Shown: positions 15,601 to 21,975 of the stretch, in pieces | Layout of the letters: each line of letters begins with the position of its first letter | Position numbering within the stretch: position 1 is the first letter of the stretch | IMG/VR virus record: IMGVR_UViG_3300048672_000845 | Span: 1 to 26,997 of that record | Direction: 5' to 3' (one strand) | Length of the DNA: 26,997 nucleotides | Source: a virus | The notes under the pieces: generated by a model | Told to the model about the DNA's origin: nothing | Database searches by the model: none | What the model saw: the letters and a program-made list of their open reading frames with translations, nothing else | Position numbers and translations under genes: made by a program

Positions 15601-17821
15601 CTACCTCCGTTTTACCTAGCTTTTCAACTTCTTTTGTGTACCATTCTTGGTCTTGTTTTTGAGCTTCTAAATTACCTTTGTGATTTTCTAACTTGTCTCT
15701 TAATTGGCGTTTAAGATTGTTTATCTCTCTAGCGTTAATAGATGTTCTTATTTGCTCAGAATCATCTGTTAGCTTATTGATTTGCTTAATTGTTGATTCT
15801 GCTACACTGCCCAAAGATTCATAATTCTTAATCTGTTGATTAATAGCGTTCATGTCCAACGTACTACCACCCATCGATGTAGTGATAGTAATAGATTTTT
15901 GAGCTTTAGCCAATTCCTGAACAAATTGTAAATCGTTAGCGTACTGCTTAGATAATGCAGAATTTTCAGCACGCAACTTTTGAACAATATCATATCTTTG
16001 CTTCTCTACCTCTAAAGCCTTTTCACTTAACTGTTCAGCTTTTGCATTAAGTACGGCTAACTGTATTTTCTTTTGAAGTTCTCTGTTTGTAAGCGCAATT
16101 GCGGTTGTTACTGCATCATGGTTATTCTTCTCAGTACTTAGATTGCTGAAATACGCTGGAAACTGTTTTTGTAGCTCAATAACAGTATTCTTGTACTCGT
16201 CTGTACCCTGCTTTGCGTTGGCCAACTTGCTAGTAAGCTGATTAAAGCTAACTACCTGTTTTTGTGCGTTATCAATTTCAGCACTTTGCACTTCCAATAC
16301 CTCTGTATTGATTGCCTTATATGCGTAGTATGCTGTAATTAGTCCACCAATTGCTGTAACTACTAAAGCCAATGGGTTAGCCCTTAACGCTGTATTGAAT
16401 GCAGTTGCTGCAACTGTTGCTTCTGTTTGCGCTACTGTCATAACTGCCATTGAGCCAGTTCTTGCACGATCAAGTAAGATTAATTCGCCTTGAACTATTT
16501 TTGTTACTTCGTTAACTCCATTCCATAAGCTTTGCGCTAATGCCACGCCTTTTGTAGCTACTACATACGTACCAATTGCGGAGGCTCCTGCTTTGATAGC
16601 TTCCGTAGTGCGTTGCAACGCTGATTCACTGCCGATTGTGGCCGTCATTAAATCCTTGGTAGTTTCTATTGCTGACTGCAAAGTATCTTCATAGAATGTA
16701 CCAATTCTAGCCTTGGCAATAAAATAAATATCCGCCAAGTTAGATACTTGTCCACCAAGGGTTTTTGAAGCTGTAGCCATTGAGTTGTAATAAACCCCAC
16801 CTACTTTTGTAGCATCCATCAAAGCTTTTTCTACATCAGCAAAAGCAATCTTGTGATTTTCAGCAAGTTTAATAACTTCCTCTCGTGGCTTCTCCATCGA
16901 CTTTGCTAGTAAGTCAAATAACGGTACGCCATTGTCAGTAAACTGCTTAATCTCCTGAGCCATCAACTTGCCTTTGTTCTGTACATCGGTCATAGCCTTA
17001 GCAATCAAAGGGAGTTTTTCAATCCCGACACGAGAAGAAATATCGCCTAATGTATTGATATAAGGTATCAACTTGTCAGTCTCAACGCCCATCGCTTTTA
17101 GTCGCAAGGTCGTTTCCATCAATTGCTCAACTTCGAACGGTGACTTTTGGGCAATCTTAATTACCTCTGCATTAATCTGGTCTGACTTCTGCTTGTTACC
17201 TATCATATCAGATAGTGCCATAGAAAACAAATCAACCTTTGTTTTGGCATCAATAACTTGCATTCCAAACTGATATACCTCTCTAATTGAAAAAGCAGAT
17301 ACCACCATTGTGGCAAATGTCTTGACCGTATTACTTAGGTCGTCGTATGCTCCAGCTTGCTTTTTTAGTTCTATCAAACGAGCTTGTGCTTCTGCTTTTT
17401 CCTGCACTAATCTTGCACGGCTTGCATCGTTTGCTTCCTGAGTACGTATTTTTTCGTCAGCAATAGCTTTAGCCTTAACCGCATCAGATTGATTCATGCG
17501 CTCTTTAGCTTCTGCTTTAGCATCAGAAATACGTTCCTGCGTCTGAGCTTTAGCATCAAGCGTCATGCGCTTTTGCGTCTCAGTTAGTTCTTTGTAATTA
17601 GCATTTGTTTCGTTGAGCTCTTTTCTATTGTCAAGATAGGCTTGTCTAATTTCAGCTAGTTGTTTTTTATATTCAATACTAGCTTGTTTGGCGGAGGCTG
17701 ACGAGCTGTTTACAATCGCTATCTGCTCTTGTTGCAAGCGAATGTTTTCTTCCAGTGAAGCATTATAGGCGAGTAAATCCGTCCTATCTACTTCTATCTT
17801 ATATCTGACGTTTTTTTCCAT
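12695..17821 (-). CDS. Tail tape measure protein
   Basis: The 1708-residue protein sets tail length and helps DNA entry. Residues 1-155 are a coiled coil; about 190-350 match the tape-measure domain, with QEIKQFTDNGVPLFDLLAKS (289-308) as the best marker. Hydrophobic segments lie at about 405-435, 480-505 and 1420-1465. A long Lys/Glu-rich coiled coil with short repeats (KQRKAELDSLE / KQRKAQLEALG, about 1200-1230) fills the middle to C-terminal part. The C-terminus has a Gly/Pro-rich linker and then the segment PSGIDTVPARVNKGERIIP, typical of phage tape measure proteins. At about 0.15 nm per residue, the tail would be up to roughly 250 nm. The start ATG at 17821 is clear. It follows the chaperone-like genes, the usual layout. 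Confidence 0.93.
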   Translation of the reverse strand: MEKNVRYKIEVDRTDLLAYNASLEENIRLQQEQIAIVNSSSASAKQASIEYKKQLAEIRQAYLDNRKELNETNANYKELTETQKRMTLDAKAQTQERISDAKAEAKERMNQSDAVKAKAIADEKIRTQEANDASRARLVQEKAEAQARLIELKKQAGAYDDLSNTVKTFATMVVSAFSIREVYQFGMQVIDAKTKVDLFSMALSDMIGNKQKSDQINAEVIKIAQKSPFEVEQLMETTLRLKAMGVETDKLIPYINTLGDISSRVGIEKLPLIAKAMTDVQNKGKLMAQEIKQFTDNGVPLFDLLAKSMEKPREEVIKLAENHKIAFADVEKALMDATKVGGVYYNSMATASKTLGGQVSNLADIYFIAKARIGTFYEDTLQSAIETTKDLMTATIGSESALQRTTEAIKAGASAIGTYVVATKGVALAQSLWNGVNEVTKIVQGELILLDRARTGSMAVMTVAQTEATVAATAFNTALRANPLALVVTAIGGLITAYYAYKAINTEVLEVQSAEIDNAQKQVVSFNQLTSKLANAKQGTDEYKNTVIELQKQFPAYFSNLSTEKNNHDAVTTAIALTNRELQKKIQLAVLNAKAEQLSEKALEVEKQRYDIVQKLRAENSALSKQYANDLQFVQELAKAQKSITITTSMGGSTLDMNAINQQIKNYESLGSVAESTIKQINKLTDDSEQIRTSINAREINNLKRQLRDKLENHKGNLEAQKQDQEWYTKEVEKLGKTEVAIAKTVGEDKVKNQNITSAKLKEILAETELETKTMTFATVDEIYKKKFEALKAERDDRIKQAQATYKDINSETKAILDIQAKYLKDRDTITKSYEASWKSLRQQEYIQVNEIQRGVVQLTTESTKARIDKEKETTKQLAQINADYQKQYQSYLDTLNKRDDARAVYEEVLSAKTQHHKMAIITKYGKKTDDEILANTIKRLKAEEEAQTRHLKFLEITYGKDSVQYKAYQVIAQKTTTDRVDAEKKYFTKASLDRLHLYEKESMQYQKMLSDTIKLASNAFDNMTKTVNGFANDSVSNLKKSYDAQYKLLGDNIEAKIELTKKFAKTEEELMISNARFQRFTSFLSNLTREFSNYNDKRMQFEEQYQIKVVEINKSTMSDFDKANQIKIAGTEKTLNNIASITQSALSLVSSYYQMEYNFKIQQLDAELEYTRKATQEQIDLATQIKDEKIKLINEEEKAKLDTLEKQRKAELDSLEKQRKAQLEALGLDYDDRKSAISKRKSDLEKEQNDKLDALSEAYKKEKDELQKAKDEEIRIINEQRRQDLISADDASRAKEALDIKYDDLRSKLDDKYNQDRKSNEDDYASKKEAINKELEDLENAHANSKLEIDKRYSEEKEKIEKKYADASVEITKNATDQKTQINDQYTKDVNSLNEEQAKREDEIERQKFEAQKEMMITQILLQALMAEAALLPYYAALVTLPYAIAAAVAIAVASAAMIAKVSSMSYKSPLGSKYDQVGWTGSVKGGTYTDPNYNPNLGQEGGKPAKTEDAPYGGQTADEPGTPGPDGHEMPVGNDYDQEGNYVRSIYETYPPVRDENGKILYYPEPRTTPNFFKGSDYVDIANQYPSGIDTVPARVNKGERIIPTDLNEQIGGARLSNQELVDNLKVYNNIKELMPNLVKNFEMNMVVPEGLGSQKDVATIEELVKLRHAIENKSMLKVNIDGYKMTIEEERHNYKARYIDKMLVS
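14155..14220 (-). repeat. Direct repeat of about 33 bp in the tape measure gene
   Basis: Two nearly identical units read ggcttttctttg followed by ttttcaaga and tatc on the + strand. They encode the tandem LEKQRKAEL / LEKQRKAQL coiled-coil units. A third, less similar unit (LDTLEK) flanks them. This is a likely site for in-frame length change. Confidence 0.75.
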
Positions 17822-17875
17822 GTCGGATTTTCTTTATATTTGTGCAGATAATAGTAAAAACGGATAGATATTTTT

Positions 17876-17908
17876 AAACCTCCCCTTGTTATAGAGGAGG
17901 TTTTTTTT
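17876..17908 (+). terminator. Hairpin between zinc-ribbon and tape measure genes, U-tract on the + strand
   Basis: AAACCTCC and GGAGGTTT form an 8-bp stem with a 12-base loop, followed by T8 only on the + strand. Leftward RNA has just UUUAAAAAU after the stem, so leftward read-through into the tape measure gene is expected. It could stop rightward antisense RNA, weaken leftward transcription, or protect the leader. Confidence 0.55.
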
Positions 17909-17913
17909 GTTGT

Positions 17914-18090
17914 TTACAGGATATAATATATTTTTTCGTAAAAATACTCTTTACATACTTTACACGAATAAGTCAATGGTTTGTCTTCCTTTTGTTTGTC
18001 TTCAAAAACATAAACTACACTTTTTGTTTTGCAATTTGGGCATTCTAAAGGAAATATTCTACCAAGTATTTTTCTAATTAACTTTGTCAT
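17914..18090 (-). CDS. 58-aa zinc-ribbon protein
   Basis: The visible features are MTKLIRKILGRIFPLECPNC, then CKVC at residues 43-46: two CxxC knuckles (Cys 17, 20, 43, 46) spaced 22 apart, as in rubredoxin/zinc-ribbon proteins. The N-terminus is basic. It lies between the 119-aa gene and the tape measure gene; the start overlaps by ATGA a 5-codon frame (18087-18104). The role is unknown; candidates are nucleic-acid binding or a structural zinc protein. The context makes a tail assembly role possible. Confidence 0.6.
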   Translation of the reverse strand: MTKLIRKILGRIFPLECPNCKTKSVVYVFEDKQKEDKPLTYSCKVCKEYFYEKIYYIL

Positions 18091-18105
18091 GTCGTTGGTT
18101 TCATG

Positions 18106-18465
18106 TTAAAATCCTGCTTCTTTTCTAAATTCAGTTTTTCTGGCTGTAAGTTTATCGAAATGCTCTTTTAGCTTAATTGGAATAGGTATAGCTACAACCC
18201 ATCTTAAATAAGGCAATATCCCAGCAAATCCAATACCCCAATGGTAATCAAGTACAAAAGAAAATTCAAACTGAAAGTTGTCTAATGTCCATATCTTAAA
18301 AAATAGCCACTTAAAACAAAAACTTTTTGTTTCGTAATAGTTAGCTTGTTTGATTCTTAAGTATGGCAACAGTGGAAATATAGAATCTTTACCAAACTCT
18401 TTTATATCAGTTTTTTCTTCTCTATAAACATTGCATTCGGCAGTCATTGGTTGTTTTGTTTTCAT
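18106..18465 (-). CDS. Conserved-looking 119-aa protein before the tape measure gene
   Basis: It has 119 residues, with an aromatic, beta-rich middle (CFKWLFFKIWTLDNFQFEF) and the run GIGFAGILPYLRWVV, then AIPIPIK. From memory, proteins with the GI.F.GILPYLRW signature occur in Bacteroidota phages next to the tape measure gene; no function is known to me. The ATG overlaps the stop of the gpT-like frame (ATGA, 18465-18462) and its leader is the A/C-rich CAACCGACGACATG. It lies where lambda-like phages have only the tape measure gene, so it may be a further assembly factor. The hydrophobic stretches are too interrupted to be sure of membrane spans. Confidence 0.7.
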   Translation of the reverse strand: MKTKQPMTAECNVYREEKTDIKEFGKDSIFPLLPYLRIKQANYYETKSFCFKWLFFKIWTLDNFQFEFSFVLDYHWGIGFAGILPYLRWVVAIPIPIKLKEHFDKLTARKTEFRKEAGF

Positions 18466-18824
18466 GTCGTCGGTTGTTTAAACTTCTTCTCAATAAACTC
18501 GGTTCGTTTCATAAACTCTAGTACTGTCAAGCTTTTGGCGTTCATAGTTCCGTTGTCTTCTAGTACACATACAAGTTCCTCAAATTGTTTCTCCTGAACC
18601 ACAAGGTAGTTGCTCGGTGAGCTAGTAAATATTTTCGGCTTCATTAAGCTAGTGAAATAATCGTATGCTTGTTGTAGTTGCTTTTGATGTACTTGACTTT
18701 CTGGTTCTAGTAATAATTGCAATTCAGCAAGCATTTTGCGCTTAATGTTACTGTAGTAGTTCAAGTCATTAGCTGTATCATTAGCAAACTTTTCAGGAAA
18801 ATAAATACCTAACTCGCTATCCAC
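18462..18824 (-). CDS. gpT-like frame of tail assembly chaperone, made by -1 frameshift
   Basis: This is a 120-codon frame, -1 relative to the 141-aa gene. It has no ATG start: the first codon is GTG, which is exactly the codon read after a slip on A AAA AAG at 18830-18824. The fusion would be 137 + 120 = 257 residues, close to lambda gpGT (279). The sequence starts VDSELGIYFPEKFAND and is helical; it ends FIEKKFKQPTT. In lambda, gpG and gpGT bind the tape measure protein and the tail tube protein during tail assembly, and their ratio is set by the frameshift. Here the gene precedes the tape measure gene by two small genes. Confidence 0.85.
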   Translation of the reverse strand: MDSELGIYFPEKFANDTANDLNYYSNIKRKMLAELQLLLEPESQVHQKQLQQAYDYFTSLMKPKIFTSSPSNYLVVQEKQFEELVCVLEDNGTMNAKSLTVLEFMKRTEFIEKKFKQPTT

Positions 18825-19234
18825 TTTTTTCTAATATCCTCGAGTGCCTCCTCCACGTCTCCCTGTGATACCTGTGTTTCCTCTAGTAGCCTTAAGCATT
18901 CCTCCTGCTCAATATCATTGTCAATATCACCCACTTTTCGGTCATTGATACTATAACACAACGCCAAAAAAGCGTTTGATTGATAATTAATGCCTTCCAA
19001 CATCGACCAGAATAATACGTGTAGATTCTCACGTTCCTGTAGTGCTTCTTGTATCTTATTGCCACGCAGGAAAGTATCTAGCTTTGCGAAGTGCTTGCTT
19101 ATGGCGTTCAAGTCAGATCCAATACCTGAATCTTGTATCAAGGCTCTATTGAAAGCATTATACCGCTTAATCGGCAAGTCTCGAATACTATCATACAGTA
19201 TTATTTTGCCGTTCGTGGCTTGTATAGTTTTCAT
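18809..19234 (-). CDS. gpG-like tail assembly chaperone
   Basis: From the ATG at 19234 the protein has 141 residues, almost the same length as lambda gpG (140). The start overlaps the previous stop by ATGA, with a strong AAGGGGG upstream; an upstream TTG (19303) would overlap the previous gene by 73 nt and was rejected. Near its N-terminus it has YDSIRDLPIKRYNAFNRAL, a pattern I recall from Bacteroidota phages before the tape measure gene; the C-terminus is acidic and ends in RKKWIAS. The slippery site lies five codons before the stop. It is expected to coat the tape measure protein during tail assembly. Most ribosomes should make this short form, a few the fusion. Confidence 0.85.
   Translation of the reverse strand: MKTIQATNGKIILYDSIRDLPIKRYNAFNRALIQDSGIGSDLNAISKHFAKLDTFLRGNKIQEALQERENLHVLFWSMLEGINYQSNAFLALCYSINDRKVGDIDNDIEQEECLRLLEETQVSQGDVEEALEDIRKKWIAS
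18824..18854 (-). promoter_or_regulatory. Slippery heptamer A AAA AAG with upstream SD-like sequence
   Basis: The gpG frame reads AGA AAA AAG TGG, and the heptamer A AAA AAG lies at 18830-18824. GGAGGAGG (18854-18847) and CGAGGA (18842-18837) lie 6 to 16 nt before it, the layout that stimulates -1 slippage in E. coli dnaX. No clear downstream hairpin was found by eye. Confidence 0.85.
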
Positions 19235-19506
19235 AGTGTACCCCCTTGACAAGCGTTCACTAATTCGACCAATTCCGGTGCCGACATTGGAATTATAAAG
19301 CAAGAACCTCCACTACAAATAGTACTAGCCTTTTCGGTAAATCCTTTGTGTGGCGTAATACTCGATACTTCATAAAAATAGCCGTAATCAATATCGTAAT
19401 CAGAGATTGACAACTTAGCATCTAAGCCAAGTAATTCATTTGTTTTTTCTTGCTGTTCAGCGTATTCACTATAATACACTACAGGTAATTTAATTGGATT
19501 TTTCAT
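19231..19506 (-). CDS. Hypothetical 91-aa protein between the two frameshift pairs
   Basis: The 91-residue protein has an N-terminal region (YYSEYAEQQEKTNELLGLD) and a beta-rich, aromatic centre (YDIDYGYFYEVSSI). Residues about 62-88 are Ser/Gly- and Val-rich with three cysteines (CSGGSCFIIP, NACQGG). It is not recognised. It starts 4 nt after the stop of the -1 frame at 19511 and ends by ATGA overlap into the gpG-like gene, so it is part of the same cluster. A partner of the chaperones or a small tail protein is possible. Confidence 0.65.
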   Translation of the reverse strand: MKNPIKLPVVYYSEYAEQQEKTNELLGLDAKLSISDYDIDYGYFYEVSSITPHKGFTEKASTICSGGSCFIIPMSAPELVELVNACQGGTL

Positions 19507-19510
19507 AAAA

Positions 19511-19801
19511 TTATTGTTTACGGTTAGCTCTCTCTTTCTCTTCCCTAATCTTATCTAATCTATACTGGAAATAGACGTGGAAATCTTCTGCACTGCCTTC
19601 AAGTAATCGGCAAAGCTTGTCAAGGTCTCCATCCGTAATTTTAAGTAATTCTCTTCTTCTGGAGTCAACTCTACCGCCAAGATACTCGACAAAAGACTCA
19701 TATTGTTGAGGCGCTGTAGTTGAACGTCGTCCGCTGTAAATTTCAGGAAATCGCTGTCTGAAAGAGTCGGAAACGGATTCCAAATATTTTGTGTAAACGA
19801 T
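19511..19801 (-). CDS. -1 frame of upstream pair, candidate C-terminal extension by frameshift
   Basis: After the slip at T TTT TTA the -1 frame runs 96 codons (IVYTKYLESVSDSFRQRF to EKERANRKQ). A TGA at 19813-19811 closes it just three codons upstream of the run, and no ATG lies near its start; TTG at 19783 is the only candidate start. The fusion would be 152 + 96 = 248 residues. The C-terminus has a basic/acidic helix (YRLDKIREEKERANRKQ). If made, it gives the same N-terminal domain another tail, as in lambda gpGT. Unlike lambda, the zero frame stays open for 81 codons beyond the slip, so about 245 nt code in two frames. Confidence 0.65.
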   Translation of the reverse strand: MVYTKYLESVSDSFRQRFPEIYSGRRSTTAPQQYESFVEYLGGRVDSRRRELLKITDGDLDKLCRLLEGSAEDFHVYFQYRLDKIREEKERANRKQ

Positions 19802-20256
19802 AAAAAAAAATCATTCAACTTTGGATGTTTCAAAAACTGCTGTTTCTTTTCTTCGGTAATCTCCTTATTGACGCGTGACGGGTTTTCTCCATGGCGGATA
19901 AACCAAAGTGCTGCCACATCAAAAACTCTTTCATACAAGAATCCTACTTCCGTTTGGCGCTTCATACTTGTAGCAATACCTATACCCTCAGTTGCTAGTG
20001 CGTTGATTTCCTTTGGATTATTGACATTGTTCATGATACGCTGAAACAGCCCAACAAACACGCCAAGATTGAAATCTAGGTCTTCCTTTTTGAGCACCCA
20101 GTTTGCGTGCTCTGTCATAATATCCGAAAATGCAAAAAGTCTTTCTTGTGACAACTTTGCGCCGTTTTCGGCAAACTGGTAGTAAGGAACACTATCGATG
20201 ACAAAAATTGGCTTTTCGCTTAAAATGTTTTCTTGGATAGCCTGTTCAAAGGTCAT
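19555..20256 (-). CDS. 233-aa protein of upstream frameshift pair
   Basis: The protein has 233 residues: N-terminal EQAIQENILSEKPIFVIDSVPYYQF-type strands, a helical core (about 85-150; VGFLYERVFDVAALWFIRHGEN is conserved-looking) and the slip at codon 152 (Leu, TTA). The zero-frame tail (residues 153-233, ending SFADYLKAVQKISTSISSID) is also protein-like. The ATG overlaps the 93-aa gene stop by ATGA. Position just upstream of the chaperone and tape measure genes suggests a tail or neck role. Whether zero-frame or -1 tail, or both, are made is unknown; a homopolymer error in T9 could produce one false frame. Confidence 0.7.
   Translation of the reverse strand: MTFEQAIQENILSEKPIFVIDSVPYYQFAENGAKLSQERLFAFSDIMTEHANWVLKKEDLDFNLGVFVGLFQRIMNNVNNPKEINALATEGIGIATSMKRQTEVGFLYERVFDVAALWFIRHGENPSRVNKEITEEKKQQFLKHPKLNDFFLSFTQNIWNPFPTLSDSDFLKFTADDVQLQRLNNMSLLSSILAVELTPEEENYLKLRMETLTSFADYLKAVQKISTSISSID
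19801..19810 (-). promoter_or_regulatory. Slippery heptamer T TTT TTA in a T9 run
   Basis: The zero frame reads GAT TTT TTT TTA TCG; T TTT TTA (19807-19801) matches the HIV-1 type heptamer. The -1 frame opens right after TGA (19813-19811). T9 is also a site prone to sequencing indels. Confidence 0.6.
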
Positions 20257-20534
20257 TGATTGCCTCCTTTCTTAGCCAATTCATCCTCTAGTATTTTGTT
20301 GGCTATCTTTCTGTTTTCCTCCAGGTTTTCTTCGTACTTGTATTCTTGGTATTCCGATTTCAATACGCTGTACAAGGCATAACCAACAGCACTATTGACT
20401 ATCGCAATAAGAAAGTAGGCAAAGTAAGTGTATCCATCATCGAATAGATAAGAATGTACTTGTGAGTACAAGTAGAATAAGTAGAATACTACGAGAATCA
20501 AAGCTCCGATTAGGTTTCTTTTGTGTTTTTTCAT
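20253..20534 (-). CDS. Two-span membrane protein with charged C-terminus
   Basis: A protein of 93 residues: MKKHKRN, then hydrophobic segments at about 8-30 and 36-58 (LIGALILVVFYLFYLY; FAYFLIAIVNSAVGYALYSV), then a charged coiled coil (EENLEENRKIANKILEDELAKK). The size and two-span topology are similar to class II holins, but no endolysin is in the window and its place inside the morphogenesis operon argues for another role, such as a membrane-linked assembly or exclusion factor. The start is ATGAAAAAACAC after the leader AACAACTAACATG. The stop overlaps the next start (ATGA). Confidence 0.7.
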   Translation of the reverse strand: MKKHKRNLIGALILVVFYLFYLYSQVHSYLFDDGYTYFAYFLIAIVNSAVGYALYSVLKSEYQEYKYEENLEENRKIANKILEDELAKKGGNQ

Positions 20535-20546
20535 GTTAGTTGTTAT

Positions 20547-21128
20547 TTACGTTGGAATATTATTTTCAAAACTTGTCTCAATATAATTGATAGAATTTGA
20601 TTTTTGCTCATCACTCAGCCACATATCAAAAAAATACTTTCTGTCGTTGTTTGTGGCCCTGATAATGTAGTTAATCACAAAGGCATATTTGTCTGGATTT
20701 TGCCCCAACATTTTGTTATTACCCCAGTAGCGTTGTAGTATCATTGTACTTTCCTCGCTGTAGCTCACTAAGTCTACTTTGTCAACCTTCGCAATGAAGT
20801 CGTTTAAGTATCTGCCAACATTTGGCTTATTACTCACACCAACCAGCATACCTTCAAACTTGTAAGTCGGCAATGAATGTTCTTGCAGTGTTCCGTAATT
20901 ACTAATCTTTCCTTTATCTATAAGATGAAATAGTTGCAAGTCAAACCTATCATCCTCTACAATGAAGTTGCCTTGTTTATCGTGAACTCTATTTGTCTTG
21001 TCGTTGCTGTCATATACCTGCTCACATTCTCCAAGTATCTGACAATTCCACATAAGCCCTGAAAAATCCCTAGGTAGTGCCTCTGTAATGGCATTATTGA
21101 TGTTCTGTATTACTTCTTCTAGTCTCAT
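20547..21128 (-). CDS. 193-aa protein, tail-completion candidate
   Basis: A soluble protein of 193 residues with an N-terminal helix (RLEEVIQNINNAITEAL), mixed alpha/beta core and aromatic C-terminal half (MILQRYWGNNKML, RKYFFDMWLSDEQ). The position after the gp10-like gene and before the chaperone pairs is where tail terminator proteins usually lie, so a tail-completion role is inferred; no family match is claimed. The start overlaps the previous stop (ATGA at 21128-21125). Confidence 0.6.
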   Translation of the reverse strand: MRLEEVIQNINNAITEALPRDFSGLMWNCQILGECEQVYDSNDKTNRVHDKQGNFIVEDDRFDLQLFHLIDKGKISNYGTLQEHSLPTYKFEGMLVGVSNKPNVGRYLNDFIAKVDKVDLVSYSEESTMILQRYWGNNKMLGQNPDKYAFVINYIIRATNNDRKYFFDMWLSDEQKSNSINYIETSFENNIPT

Positions 21129-21586
21129 AACAATTGTTCTATTTCTTTTTCTAGGAAATCAAGTGCCTCTATGGCTTCTGCGTCCGTAGGATTAAATATG
21201 TCAGTTCTGAAAATATACTCGTTCTCTAGTGCTTTTCTTGCTTCCTTGTCGCTGTCAAAGCCTATTTCAGATTCAGAACTATCTGTACTCAGCACCTTGA
21301 ATGAAGCCATCATATCGCCTGACATTGTTAAGTCCACATAATCTGTTTGTAATCCTTGCGCCCTTCTTTCCATAGCGTGAATTTTCGAGTATCTGCCAAC
21401 ACGAACAGGGCTGTAAGTAACCATAGGATTATTGTTGCTATCTTCGCCCAGTACTGTTATGCGAAACTTGGCGTTACCTACTAATCCGTCTGACGCTTTT
21501 TTGAGCGTGAACGCCAAGAATAAATCAAGGTGCTCCATTTTCTGGAGCGTGTCCCGTAGTGCGTTCTCTTGTTCGATTAGTTTCAT
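21125..21586 (-). CDS. gp10-like head-tail connector/neck protein
   Basis: The 153-residue protein has YVDLTMSGDMMASFKV and a later EIGFDSDKEA, a strand pattern (DLT..G.M..SF.V ... IGF) that resembles the HK97 gp10 / virion morphogenesis group (head closure and tail joining proteins). The N-terminal helix (NALRDTLQKMEHL) and acidic C-terminus fit. The gene lies between the zincin-like and 193-aa genes, the normal place for connector proteins after the head genes. Confidence is moderate because only short motifs support it. Confidence 0.65.
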   Translation of the reverse strand: MKLIEQENALRDTLQKMEHLDLFLAFTLKKASDGLVGNAKFRITVLGEDSNNNPMVTYSPVRVGRYSKIHAMERRAQGLQTDYVDLTMSGDMMASFKVLSTDSSESEIGFDSDKEARKALENEYIFRTDIFNPTDAEAIEALDFLEKEIEQLL

Positions 21587-21588
21587 GG

Positions 21589-21975
21589 CTAGATACTTGA
21601 TAACTTCCTATATATCTCCCTTGTAATATACCCTTGCAAATAACAAAAAGCCTCTGAATTTTTAACATTTATTTCAATTTCAAGACTCTCTAATATGCTT
21701 ATCACTGCATGCGATATTTCATGTTGTAATGACGAATATTCGAAATTACTTACTGGAATCTTTGGCATCCAAATAATTACGTCTGGATAGCAAACTTGGT
21801 CTATTGCTAGTCCAGATGCGTTCCTGAATTTGTCTAAATATAATTCATCTAAATTACATTCGAACTTTTTTTCAATATACCCTTTAAGCTCTTCTATCTT
21901 ATAGCCAAACGAAAAAAGTATTGATCTGTGATATATATCCAAATTGACTATATGCGAAAATTTTGTAACTGTCAT
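21589..21975 (-). CDS. Small HExxH zincin-like protein
   Basis: The 128-residue protein has the zinc protease motif HEISH (His85, Glu86, His89) within QHEISHAVISIL, and after a loop SEAFCYLQGYI (Glu108), which places a third ligand as in gluzincin-type metallopeptidases. The N-terminal 80 residues carry no signal peptide or membrane span. Similar small HExxH proteins with an EA..YL.GY tail occur in phage genomes (recall). The role could be a head-maturation or tail-processing protease, or a zinc-stabilised structural protein; the context (head-tail connectors) favours a virion assembly role. Size is below that of most proteases, so activity is unproven. It starts 1 nt after the previous stop. 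Confidence 0.7.
   Translation of the reverse strand: MTVTKFSHIVNLDIYHRSILFSFGYKIEELKGYIEKKFECNLDELYLDKFRNASGLAIDQVCYPDVIIWMPKIPVSNFEYSSLQHEISHAVISILESLEIEINVKNSEAFCYLQGYITREIYRKLSSI

Noticed and set aside
20253-20534. Holin
   Set aside because: Topology fits, but the gene is within the tail-assembly operon and no endolysin was found near it.
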